Origin: Seison nebaliae
Taxonomy: Eukaryota; Rotifera; Pararotatoria; Seisonacea; Seisonidae
Reading direction: 5' to 3'
Length of the DNA: 64,000 bases
NCBI GenBank assembly: GCA_023231475.1
Contig: JALJEE010000106.1
Coordinates: 57,318 to 121,317, forward strand
Numbering within the stretch: the stretch's first letter is position 1; the number at the start of each line of letters is the position of its first letter. A program made the position numbers and the translations under genes. Below, one piece after another: positions 53,301-64,000 of this stretch. The notes beneath the pieces were generated by a model. That model was not told the origin of the DNA, searched no databases, and worked only from the letters and a program-made list of their open reading frames with translations.

Positions 53301-54625
53301 TCGGAAAGGCAAGTTCATTTTGATGATAATGCAAGTAATGGCAGAAAAGGGGGAGAAGTGATGTTGCACATTTATCTGCTAAACATATCTCGTCCAAATA
53401 ATCACTCATTTTTTAATTTTATATGAACATTCCATTTTATCATATCATCTGATTCAGATGTTCTGCTTATGACAAAAGAAGGAGGAGAAGCGTCGAACCA
53501 TCACTTCTTCCTCGAGAACAATAAGAATGAAGAATAAGATATTTTCTTTCTATTTCTTCTGTTATTCGATCTATATCTTTCATTCAACTTCCAAAAATCA
53601 TAAAAGTAAATTCTCATATGTTCCATGAGCGAACAACAAGTCAGGTGGGAGTGAGAAATGAAGCTGAAAAGAAGTCATATAATAAGAGTGATTCATGTAA
53701 TATTGACGATGTTCGGTGGGAGAGGAAGATTTGTTTTTGATTCGATGTGTCCCTCCCTTGATTATCATCAGTTAATATTATGTTCTTTCTACTTTTCTTT
53801 TTTGCAGTCTAAGATTATTAAATTAACCTAAAGGAAAAATGACTTGTTCCCATAATGATCATTAGTAGAGAATGGGATAGCGAATTGTCTTAATGAAAGA
53901 AGAATAGTATTGTTCTATTGTGGCAGTTCCACATCTGTATATTGTTTGGATGGTTATAAAATTTTCAATTATTATTCGTATTATCTCTCGTGGCAGAGAA
54001 TCAAAGAAGGAGAAGAAGAAAAAGAAGAAGAAGAAGAAGAAGGAACTTTCAACGTAATAGCAAGTAGTAGTGGTGGTGGAACATCTTCTTCATTATCATT
54101 TATGGAAATGAATGTACATATGAATGAGTGAAACCTGAAGAAGTACGAAAAGGAGAAAACTAACAAAAATTTCAGACGGCAAAAAGAAGAGGGGCATATA
54201 CATGCCAATTCATTTTGACGTCATAACTGATCAACGACGTAGAAGAAGAAAGTCGAACAAAGAAAAAGAAAAAAACTTTTAAACAATAAAACGATAATAA
54301 TAACAAGAAATTCATCGACACAATTCCTCTGGTCGAGAGGAGACGATAGAGAATAATTGAAAAATGAAAAATAAATAATAATAAGAAATAGAAATATTTT
54401 AGCGGTGTTAAAAGACGACAGTGACAACGACTACCAAAGATTCCTCCTGAACGAAGAACGAGAAGAAGAAGAAGAAGAAAAAAAAGTAGAAATAATTTCA
54501 GATCGATCGAGCAAGTGGAAGACGTGGAAGGGAAAGGAACAATGAACGATAATTGAAATGATAAAATATGATAATAAAATAATTCAAAAATGATTATGAT
54601 TAATCGGAGAATAATATAGGAAGAA
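50385..54625. other. 4.2-kb region with no supported gene
   Basis: This is the longest gap of the window, between divergent genes: the trypsin (minus) and the 1,470-residue protein (plus). Open frames at 51970-52170 and 52167-52499 on the minus strand and 53910-54131 on the plus strand are either His/Tyr/Ser-rich or repeat-derived and match nothing recognisable. GA-rich purine tracts occur at 54005-54050 and 54460-54490, probably in the leader of the downstream gene. The region may be regulatory for the plus-strand gene. Confidence 0.5.
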
Positions 54626-57600
54626 ATGGAAAAGAAGCGTGAAAAATCGTTTGATACTTTCCATTCTCGTCAGAACCAACGTCTTCCGTACTCGATTTAT
54701 GTCGACCGATCACCGATCAGATTACATCCAGAAAATTATCAACAACAAGAATCGAAACATTCAATTTCACATCATCCACATAACAATCATTATTCATCAA
54801 TACCATATCCATTACACTTCGATCAATTATTCCATCATAATAATAATCCATCAATCAATCATCCAATTGTTTCATATTCTCAACAACAACATCCACAACC
54901 ACAACCACCACCGTTTAAAAAACAACAGAGTCATTCAACTAATCAGAGTATTCAGATCGAAAGTGGAAAATCGATTAATCAAACAACTGCTATATCATCG
55001 AAGAATTTGAAGAGTAATCCGAAATTGTTAGTGAATAAATCGAAATATAATAATAGTTATAATAATAACAGAGAAATAAATGAATATGATCATGGAAGTA
55101 ACGATTTCTATCCATCTTCTACCATGATTTCAATGTCAAATCAGACTACTTTATCTCCCATTATTATCACAACGAAAACTTCTCCAATTATCTCAACATA
55201 TTCGGTTAACGATCAATGTGTATTCACTGATACAACATACCAATCATCACACAATCAACAAAAGAATAAGAATAACAAGGAATTAAGGAAACTGAATGAA
55301 AATTTCCCTACTGCAATTCAAACCAGTAATCACAAGAACAACAACAACAATATGATGATGAGTAGAAAAATGAAAAATGATAGATCGAATTATGGTTCAC
55401 CGGAGAATTATCTTCAAAATAATTATCAACATTTGTTGTCTCTACCAACATCGTATCATCATCCTCATCCTCATCCACCGCCAATGCAACGAAATTATTT
55501 CGTTCATCAACATTCAACACCAAAACCTTACATCACCTCCCCACTAACAACAGCAACAACAATAACAACGACAACCATACATGCAGGATTCACATCTACC
55601 AATACCACGACGATAAGTCAACCGACGATCATACCTCAATTTAATCGACTCTCTCGTTCGGGCGTCTCCGACGAACATTTATATACGACGATTAAAAACC
55701 AATTCCGTCAACATGAATTTGAGAATGAAGGAATCAAATCTAAACATCGTTCTCAACAACAACAACAACAACAACAACAACAAGAGTATAAATATCCGTC
55801 AGCTATGGTTGGTACATCACACAATTTTCACACACTTGCTTCGATGACTTTAAGATCATCAGACATCGATCGAAATCCACAACAATACAAAATTGAGAAT
55901 AAGACGAAGAGTCGAAATGTTACTGGTCAGCCATTGAAGAATATTCCACCGAATATTTCGGGACAGATCTCATCCGGATTCCATTCGTCCACCTCATTTC
56001 CGATGAAGCTTTCGTCCGATGTCAAATCGTCGAAGTGTGTGTATAAGATGCCGGAGGAAAGTATGACAAGTTGCTACCAAACGTCTACTAATCCGCGAAT
56101 AGGCGGAGATCGTCATTTTCCATTGAAGTGTGATGAACAGAAGTTACGAACGATTCGTTCATGTTCCAAAGAGAGAACGAAAACGGATCAAATGAAATTG
56201 AATGAAATGAATACGTTTCTTCACCATCAACAACGATCTAAATCTTCGAATAAATATTTCCATCACAATTCCATTCCAAACAATGTTGACGTTCATCAGG
56301 ATGATGTGAATAATGATATCAATCACAATGAAGGATTATTAACAAATAAACAACATGTTCGTACCACCAACATGAATCATAACAACTTCCCTCTTAGTCA
56401 CACGAACGAATCCTTAAATTCCATTATTAACGGGACAAATGCGAATAATCATCATTCGAAATTGAAAAGTGATTTCGTAATGGATTCTTCTCAACGTCCC
56501 AATCTTTCTCATGCTGTCTATAAGCCAACATCCATTAATAGTACTTTCGTCGTAACATATTCTCCATTTGCCGCCACTCATAATTATCAATCGTTTCCAA
56601 CAACTGTCACTTCAACAGTCCCATTAGACAACATGATGACAATTAACGGATTAAGTGGGAAATTGATGACAGTGTCAACCGATTCATTAGATTCTGTTCG
56701 ATTATTAGATAATGATCAATGTCCCCCAGCATTACCACCACCTCAATCAACAACAACAACAACCACGACATTTAATAATAATAATAATAATAATAAAAAT
56801 CAATATTTATCAACTCGATATCATTCGAATGATTTTATTGAAAATGGTCGTCGTTCTTCGAATCACGAAAAATTAACAGAATCTTTTCGACGATTCGGTT
56901 TACAGTCAAAACCGAAAATTTCAAATAAGAAAAAATCGGAGGAATCTCAACTTGCGAAAAGTTCGAAGAACAATAATAAGAAGAACCAGAATGAATTTAA
57001 GAAGTATTTGACGACGGACAACAAATCGATTGTTAGAAATATATTTTGAAAATATTTCCTTTAATTTCTCTTCCCTCTCTCTCTCAAGTCATCCACAATG
57101 ATGAATAGTTTATTGAAGTCATCAGTATCCAATTCAACACATCAGTTATTATGTTCACTCAATCAACTGGAATGGGAGAAATCGTCCACAAACTTTTCGA
57201 ATATAATTCGAACGAATGGAGGAAAATATCCATTAATCATCAAACGGAAACGAGATTCTCAAGTTAAAATTTTAAATTTTTTTCCCACTATGAAATAATT
57301 TTTGAATTTTTTTTTAGTTATTTTTCATTTTGGAAGAAAGGAAAACTAATCAGATGGTGTGTATTCGTGAGAATTGTGACGCCAATTTATTATGTATTCC
57401 CTTCACGTTAGGAACACTGTTACGTTACGGCCAAGAAGAGACGTTAGATAAAGCGACTCCAGTAACATTCGAAATCTTTCGTGATATTAATGAAATTGCG
57501 AAGAATATGGTGAAAGGAGAAAAGTTATTAGTAACTCGATCATTCTGGTCGATAAAACGACGTAAAGTTGATAATAAGAAGAATGATGGAACGACAGTGA

Positions 57601-59150
57601 GGAAGAAAAAAGAGCAAATTATTCATTCAACAGAGAATCGATTCAAACAGATAATGATCAATGAAATTTTGGAGATTGACGAATTGCGTCATTTGCCGTT
57701 CACGAAAGAACAACAGAAACATTTCCGAGAATTAGTGAAAGAATTACCAAAATCGAAAAGTGATTCAAATGAGAATTTGAAAGAGGAGGAAGTGTTTAAT
57801 GAAAAATTGAATGAAAAAATTTTCTTACGGTGTTATAACATTTATGATCATGCCATTTATATACCAATTGATCATTTGACCGGTGAATTTGTCATATTAC
57901 GATCTCATGCAACATTCAATTATTCGAGTATTAATCGTCTGTTAAATAATGTGAAGCAGAAGATCTTCGATCAATTGCCACAAAGTGAAGAATCGACAAT
58001 TGAGAATTTGGAGATTGAATTGGAGAATCATTATATCAATAATCCGATCATTATAGAAATTCTCTGGATGTGTGGCCAATACTCGTCCATGATCATTTAT
58101 TTGCTTCATCTTTTCTTAAAGAAACATTTCCCATCACATTTACTCCAATCGAGAACAAAACAATTAAATGAGTTGGATGTGGATTATTTGAAAAAAGAAT
58201 TGATCATTTTCTTAGATAGAGAATTGACGAATTCTTTTATTTTATTCGATCGTTTGATACGATTCCTTACCACCACCAACACAACGTTAATATCGAAGAA
58301 GAATGATGATAATTATGATACGAATTTGAATGAGAATGGAAATATCGATATTGAAATGATGAAGATTTTAAGTGGAAATTTAATTGAGTTGATATCATTT
58401 GAGAAATATAAAGAATATCTCAATAATTTCATGAGTGAGACATCGATGAAAAATAGTGTAATCGATAAGGAAATTGGAAGAATTATCGGAATTCTCCCAA
58501 TATTTCTACGATATGAATCATTCGATCAATTAATTCAACGTACTCATCAAATCTCTCAAATGATCAATACGATTCGACGAAGTGATGTTTTTGGGAAACG
58601 ATTAAATCAAATCGATGTTCAATGTATTTCTATATTAATCAATTGTATTATGGTCACTTATCAGACGATCGATACAGTTAATGAAATGAAAGGAAATATC
58701 GAAATAAATGATGCGAGACTCAATACTATCTCCACATCGAAAGACACCATTCAATTGTTACGTCATCTTTGTGAAATTCAGCATTCTCATTTCATGATAA
58801 ATGCGTCGCCATTCCAACAACAATTCGCTGTGAGGGAATTGTTGTCGAGTGAGAAATGTTATTTATCGTTCGGATTGAAACAAGATTATACTCTATTAAT
58901 CGAAAGTGAAAATGATGAATTCTATCAAGCCACATCGAAATCGTTAGAGGAATTGATGTTCAACTCGAATGAAGTTAAATCGAATGATGATTATCGATCA
59001 GGAAATAATAACAGAAATAATATTTTGAAGAAATTTTTGAGAAATTTAAGGGAAAACAAATCGCAATTTCTCAATTCAATAAAATTGCTTATACTTCACG
59101 AGAAGGAAGAACATGGAATTGAATTGATCAATATTAATGAGAATAGTTGA
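54626..59150 (+). CDS. Large protein with disordered N-terminal half, unassigned
   Basis: Three exons, 54626-57031, 57089-57262 and 57318-59150, join in frame through GTTAGA and GTTAAA donors to give 1,470 residues. The first 800 are His/Asn/Gln/Ser/Thr/Pro-rich, with poly-Gln near residue 380 and poly-Asn near 715, and look disordered. The remaining 670 form a folded region: beta-rich at first (GKYPLIIKRKRDSQLFFILEERKTNQMVCI, LLCIPFTLGTLLRYG, IYIPIDHLTGEFVILRS), then largely helical with EILWMCGQYSSMIIYLLHLFL and RELLSSEKCYLSFGLKQDYTLLI. The paired beta segments recall CABIT-type modules, but this is a weak impression. No catalytic motif, signal peptide or membrane span is seen. It is probably a cytoplasmic scaffold or adaptor. 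Confidence 0.7.
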
Positions 59151-59446
59151 CATCATTTAATTTAGTTTGTTCCATTTGTAAAAATAATATTTCAATTCTT
59201 AAATTCCATTTGAATTTTAATTATTTAATTTCGATTCTTTAATTCGAATGTGTTTAGAAGTTTAACAATTTTTTTTATTTATTTAACAGATGATTATGAT
59301 GCGTTCAATATGTCTTCCCTAATTCATCATTTGTACTCGAATAAATTTTATATTCTCTTAACATCTCTTTAAGCAACTTTCTTCAACAAATACTTCACTC
59401 CCTCTCAACTTCAACAATTGTTTTCTTATTTTCGATGTCCTTCTCA

Positions 59447-60498
59447 TTAATTCTGATTTAATAACGACGGTATATTAATTGAAGGAATATATTCCTGTGA
59501 ATTGACAGGTATGGTTGGATTATATTCCATATGTTGTTGTTGTTGTTGTTGTTGTTGTGAAGGAATTGTATACGTTGGTAAAGAGTTGGACGATAGTCCA
59601 TTAATTGGAGTAGTTTCAATAGGAATGTCCATTGGTAGTGATCTGGGAGCTGTTGGTGTATGTCTCATCCATGCATTCTGCAATCGAAAACGAATTTCTT
59701 TCTCCAAACCTAAGATATCATTCGATAATTCTTGAAATGAATAAATTTAATGAATCTAATCTAAACCAAATAGTAATTAACTAGCATTACTCAACAATTT
59801 CTTCCGTTCAATTGCTACATGCTACAAACGAAATAACGAAAAGAAATTAGAAGAAATTTTTAATGATAATTAAAACTTTAATCGCTTTCTCCTTATTATG
59901 AATTGTTGGATTGATATGGAAAAGTATTTCGATGGAAGCGATAAGAAAATATGATTTATCGATAATAGCATTTCTCGTCTTCTCTCCTTTCATATCGAAC
60001 AACTGCGCTCCACTTTTACTTAAAATTCTACAAATTTCAATTGTAATTGAATTTGAATTAATATTGAAAAATTACTTACCGATCAATCGCTGCCTGAGGT
60101 GTTCTTGGTGTCCCATAATTTCGATCAGGTACACGACTTCCAACTGGTGCAGAAGATAAAGAATCGGACGCAATACCATCTGGAATCGATGGTACTGAAG
60201 ATGATTTCTTCCTTTTGAATTTATTCTTCATTTTACTGAAGATTCCTTCTTTAGGCTGTGCTTGAACATCACCATAATTAACATTTTTTTTTTCTACGGA
60301 AATTCAAATGAAATTTATGGAATAATGATGTAAAAAATTGATATAACTGGGAAATCCGAAAGCGCATTGACAATCATCTGTTTCATAAAAGAAATTTGAA
60401 GATATAAATTTTTTCGAAAATTTTTTTTAGAAAAGTTATAAACCTGAAAATAGAAGAAATAGTAGGAAACAGAAACAAGAAAAAAATTTCATTTTCAT
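59447..60498 (-). CDS. Signal-peptide protein of 257 residues, unknown
   Basis: Six exons, 60444-60498, 60348-60377, 60080-60293, 59877-60027, 59782-59821 and 59447-59730, join in frame. The first exon is a textbook signal peptide (MKMKFFSCFCFLLFLLFS), and a short Cys pair (DDCQCAFGF) follows. The rest is unlike a typical secreted protein: a basic patch (FSKMKNKFKRKKSS), a Ser/Pro-rich linker, a helical region (KSGAQLFDMKGEKTRNAIIDKSYFLIASIEILF and VAIERKKLLSN), an Arg-rich helix (EKEIRFRLQNAWMRH) and a Pro/Ser/Gln-rich tail with eight Gln. One intron has the only canonical GTAAGT donor noticed in the window. No family is recognised. The signal exon could instead belong to an alternative transcript. 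Confidence 0.55.
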
Positions 60499-60727
60499 TT
60501 TAAAAGAATTCGAATAATTTCCATCAACTTCCCCATATTTATCAAGTTAACTTCAATACTTATCAGATAATCATCAATTGCATTTATTTTAATGATAATT
60601 AATATTTTCAATTAATTAACAGAATTTTAATGAAGAAATTTTAAATTTTTTAAGAATAAAAACAATTTTCCGAATGATAAATTTATTTCAAATAATAAAA
60701 ATTTGAAGAAATATTATAAGAATTCTC

Positions 60728-62083
60728 TTATTCGTGGTGGTTGTCGTCCTTGTCACCTTTGGAGGATAAATCGATTTCATCGATTTTATTGCAAACCTGT
60801 TGCATTTCTATATTCTCTCCCTCATCAATCTCTTCTTCGTTATTAGATTTAACTTCTTCCGGTGAAGTTTGTCCCATATCTGATATTGTGTCCACAGTAG
60901 ATGTCGATGGCATTCCACAATCAAATGAAGTTGTCGGAGCTATTTTCCGATAATAATGAGAAGTATTCCAATTAAATTTCCCATAATTCCCCCGACCATA
61001 ACGATGACCTTGCATTCGTTTTTTTTGACCATAATTCAAATCATTATTTCGATAATTATTCCGTTGATATTTTGAATTAATAACATTATTCATTAAATAT
61101 TGTCCATTGCCCATCTGAGTCATCATTCTTGGTGATTGGAAGAAGAAATTGGGAATCATTCCATTTCTTGTTGCGAATGAATGTAAATCATTTCCTGTTT
61201 GATTAATCAAACCACCATTATTTCCGGGAACGAAAAAAATCGGTTGACGATTATACTTCAAAATTGAAATTTTTGAAAAAAAATTTTAAAAATTTAAAAA
61301 TTTTCTTTACTAACTCCAGTTTGCATGTAATTAACAGGATGTGAAGTTGGTGGTGGCACATTCATTTGATGTTGAGAAACGATAATCGGAGCACTTTGTG
61401 CAGGAATCGGTTCGTCTTTCTCCACATTCTCCATTTTTCCATTTACCATCATCTCTCCATTTAATTCACTTTTGTCTATATCTGATTGATTTTCATTAAT
61501 ATTGGAAATGGGAGAATCTTTCGCTTCTCCTTTCACCATCGCCATCGTCAAGAAATCATCAAATGATAATTTGGAATTTAATCGTTCTTTTTTTTCAATA
61601 TGAAATTCATTCGAATAAACGAAATAAATTAACCATAAATATCTTTCGTATTTGGAATGATGTTCAACTTTCTCACTGAATTCATTTTTGTTTCATCCGA
61701 AATTTTACCAACAACTTTAACGGGAGAGATTTAGAACGAGAATAAATTGAAAGAAGAAAACCTGAAGCAGTTTGATCTTTTATACTACTGAATGAATCAC
61801 GATGATTCTTTGATGGTTGATATGATTCTCTTACATCATCATTCCGATGTTGATATTTGTGCATTGTATAATTTGATCTAGGTGCATAAGAATCTCGATA
61901 ATAATTTTCATTTCCAGTCGTTCGACGAGAATTATGATTTTGAAATGATTGTCTGTGATTGTATTGGAAAGAATGCCGTCCACGATTACTATTCATACCA
62001 TATCTATTGTAGTGACGTCGGTTGGAATTGGAACCGAGATTCACGTCGGCCATCGTATTAAGAGGAGCATTGGACATACTCAT
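60728..62083 (-). CDS. Asn/Arg/Gly-rich protein, probably RNA-associated
   Basis: Four exons, 61762-62083, 61634-61714, 61315-61586 and 60728-61255, give 400 residues. The N-terminal and C-terminal parts are rich in Asn, Arg, Gly, Tyr and His (NSNRRHYNRYGMNSNRGRHS; KRMQGHRYGRGNYGKFN), as in RNA-granule proteins. A short conserved-looking core lies in the middle (VGKISDETKMNSVRKLNIIP and NSKLSFDDFLTMAMVKGEA). It ends in an acidic tail. No folded RNA-binding domain is visible. Family assignment is not possible; the composition suggests RNA binding or condensate formation. Confidence 0.6.
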
Positions 62084-63635
62084 AAAATGTTCAAGTAAAC
62101 TTTGGAAGAATATGGATGAAGGGAAATGTTGGAAGAAATGAAGTCAATTTTGAAAAAGTCAATAAAATGCAGATAAAAGGAATTGAGGTACTGGACGAAA
62201 TCAATGGTGACTTTATCACGTTTTTCAACCGCAAAATTTAATAATCCAAATTGAAGCCCAATTTTTCAATAATCTTTGCACTCCTATCAACTTTTTATGA
62301 TCCAACAATTCCGTTTTGTTCCTATAATTTTACGCATATTTTCCTCCTCGATCCATAACATGATAATTAAAAAAAGTTCTATTTGGACTTCCGTTATCAT
62401 CGTAAATTTTATCGGTATAAAAAGACAATAGATATTAATTAGTTTTAATGATGTCGGTACATGTCCATATGTTGAGATAGAAATTTATTCAGTTTATCGA
62501 ACATTTAAAAAAGAATTTAAAAAGAATTTAAATTGGCATTTAATATTTGTCGAATTATTTAGTTATAATTTTTAATTTCCATTATCCAACTCTCTTAAAC
62601 GGAACAAATGGAATTCCGTGAATAATAATTAAATTAATTGAATAAATTAAAATTTGAGTTTTGCCCTTCATATTTTCGAAGACTTTCTTGCATGGTCAAA
62701 CTTGTATAACTTTAATCTATAAAGATTTCTTAAACTCTGTTCTTAAAAGATCTTAATAAATACTATGTAACTAATATACAATATGATAATCCTCACATAC
62801 CATTTACAAGTTGTTAGTTGCTTTCTGGTAAGAAATATTGAATACCAATTAAAACCTTTTCTTTCACGAAAATAACAATGATATTTCAATTATAAATTGT
62901 CATGATTTGTCACGGACAGAAATTGCTTTAAAGTTGTCTAGTACTGTTACAAATATTACTATTATTATCCTTTAATGTGACGTCATAACAGCACGTCATA
63001 GAAGTGGAAGAACCATCACTTCGATCAAATATTAAATGTCAAATAATCATTATTCATAAATTAGATCTGTTTCTGGCGTTTCTGTTCTAGATTATTCTCG
63101 CAATAATGTTTACGATATCTGATTACCAATCGAATAGTTATGGGTCTAATGAAAATTTGAATCTTATACAAGAACCTCAAAAGAAACGAATTTCAACTGT
63201 CTTGTTTGATATATCTTTTCTTACTTAAACTTCAATTCCCATTGCATAATAAAAGAAGAAGAGAAGGAGTTTTTTCCCCTTCTTTCGATGTTAAGTATCA
63301 TCATATGGTTTTCTAACGGTTAAACGTTTTCAAAAACACTCGTTGATAAGTAATAATGAATTTCGATCATGTTAAATTTGTTTGAATAAATTGTTTCCAA
63401 ATGAAAGATTAATTATAGATTTATTAATGGAGAATTGTACATTAGGAAACTTCTTTATACTGGCATAAAGTTTATTTTAAACTGTTCTTAATTCCTTCAA
63501 ACTACATCATTAAGGAGTGGATAGTTATGGATAGTTTTTCAAAGATGCGAACTTATAACGTAGACTAGAAATTGCAAGATTTGGACTTATAAGAGGATTA
63601 GATTTTTAGTTATTGAGAAATAAGTTAGAAGACTT
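62084..63635. other. Intergenic stretch of 1.5 kb, no gene seen
   Basis: AT-rich sequence upstream of the minus-strand RG/N-rich gene. It contains no coding frame of note and no recognisable RNA gene. Confidence 0.45.
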
Positions 63636-63935
63636 ATGTTCCCACCGATTGTTCGATTACCCCAAATGTTCCTTCATTTTAATTTAAAAAATATATTCAT
63701 CTTGTATTTATCTTCTTATCTTCTTAGGTTTCTCGGACTGTTTATGATGTTAACTATTGGAGGAGTGATGGGTGGAGTCATCGGCGGAATTTATGGATCA
63801 ACTAATTGTTCTTCCTTATTACGAATATTTCCATTTTACTTAATTTTAGCAAGTAGTGATGATACTAGTGATAATGTGACTTCTGATACAACATTAAATA
63901 CTGACGTTGAAAGTGTCATGTCAAATTTTCGTTAG
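63636..63935 (+). CDS. Hypothetical small membrane protein or partial gene
   Basis: A 99-residue open frame with two hydrophobic stretches (FILYLSSYLLRFLGLFMMLTI and the Gly-rich GGVMGGVIGGIYG) and a Ser/Thr/Asp-rich tail containing a sequon. A polypyrimidine-rich acceptor-like TCTTCTTAG lies at about 63727, so the true coding part may start there as an internal exon. Nothing is recognised. It may be incomplete at its 5' side. Confidence 0.35.
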   Translation: MFPPIVRLPQMFLHFNLKNIFILYLSSYLLRFLGLFMMLTIGGVMGGVIGGIYGSTNCSSLLRIFPFYLILASSDDTSDNVTSDTTLNTDVESVMSNFR

Positions 63936-64000
63936 AATTTCCTTTCATATTTTCAGAGTTTAAATGGTTTTAAACAGTTCCTGCCGATTGCACTCTAACA

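Overview
This is a eukaryotic, animal-type nuclear segment: very AT-rich, gene-dense, with multi-exon genes whose introns are mostly 44-60 nt. Placed genes include a Distal-less homeobox factor, a Kruppel-like factor, a TGF-beta ligand, a transmembrane collagen, a type II transmembrane trypsin, the BBSome subunit BBIP1 and a mitochondrial fission factor, so a metazoan with cilia is certain. A nematode or other small-genome ecdysozoan fits the compact introns and the furin-site membrane collagen, but the phylum is an inference. Exons were joined by hand from reading frame, homology and splice signals. About 55 of the 58 donors I placed begin GTT rather than GTA or GTG.

Layout. 0.3-2.3 kb (+): Distal-less gene. 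2.8-7.4 kb (-): a small unknown gene or terminal exon and a long coiled-coil gene. 9.1-11.6 kb (-): Kruppel-like factor, followed by 3.4 kb without genes. 15.1-17.0 kb: SLC35B1-type ER nucleotide-sugar transporter facing a compact Mff. 17.7-20.9 kb (+): glucosidase II alpha. 21.4-29.8 kb (-): one gene of roughly 30 small exons for a glycosylated ectoprotein of about 2,100 residues that I cannot assign to any family. 30.2-30.8 kb (+): two tiny membrane or secreted genes. 31.0-36.6 kb: a SAM-domain protein, NAA38 overlapping a PSMG4-like gene, a COX8/COX7C-like subunit and CDC5L. 37.6-40.5 kb (-): a Ulp1-like protease and a coiled-coil protein. 40.9-45.6 kb (-): transmembrane collagen and a TGF-beta ligand with almost no prodomain. 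45.9-50.4 kb: BBIP1, an ERMARD-like gene, and a trypsin whose CDS end overlaps it. 50.4-54.6 kb: no gene placed. 54.6-59.2 kb (+): a 1,470-residue unassigned protein with a disordered N-terminal half. 59.4-62.1 kb (-): a signal-peptide protein and an RG/N-rich protein. 62.1-64 kb: mostly empty, with one small membrane ORF.

The genes are not a pathway. They mix housekeeping functions (ER glycan trimming and sugar transport, splicing, N-terminal acetylation, proteasome assembly, mitochondria) with developmental regulators that have long flanks, and with secreted or membrane proteins likely to be lineage-specific. The most novel-looking items are the unassigned giant ectoprotein, the prodomain-poor TGF-beta ligand, the small peptide precursor at 30.5 kb and the GTT donor rule.
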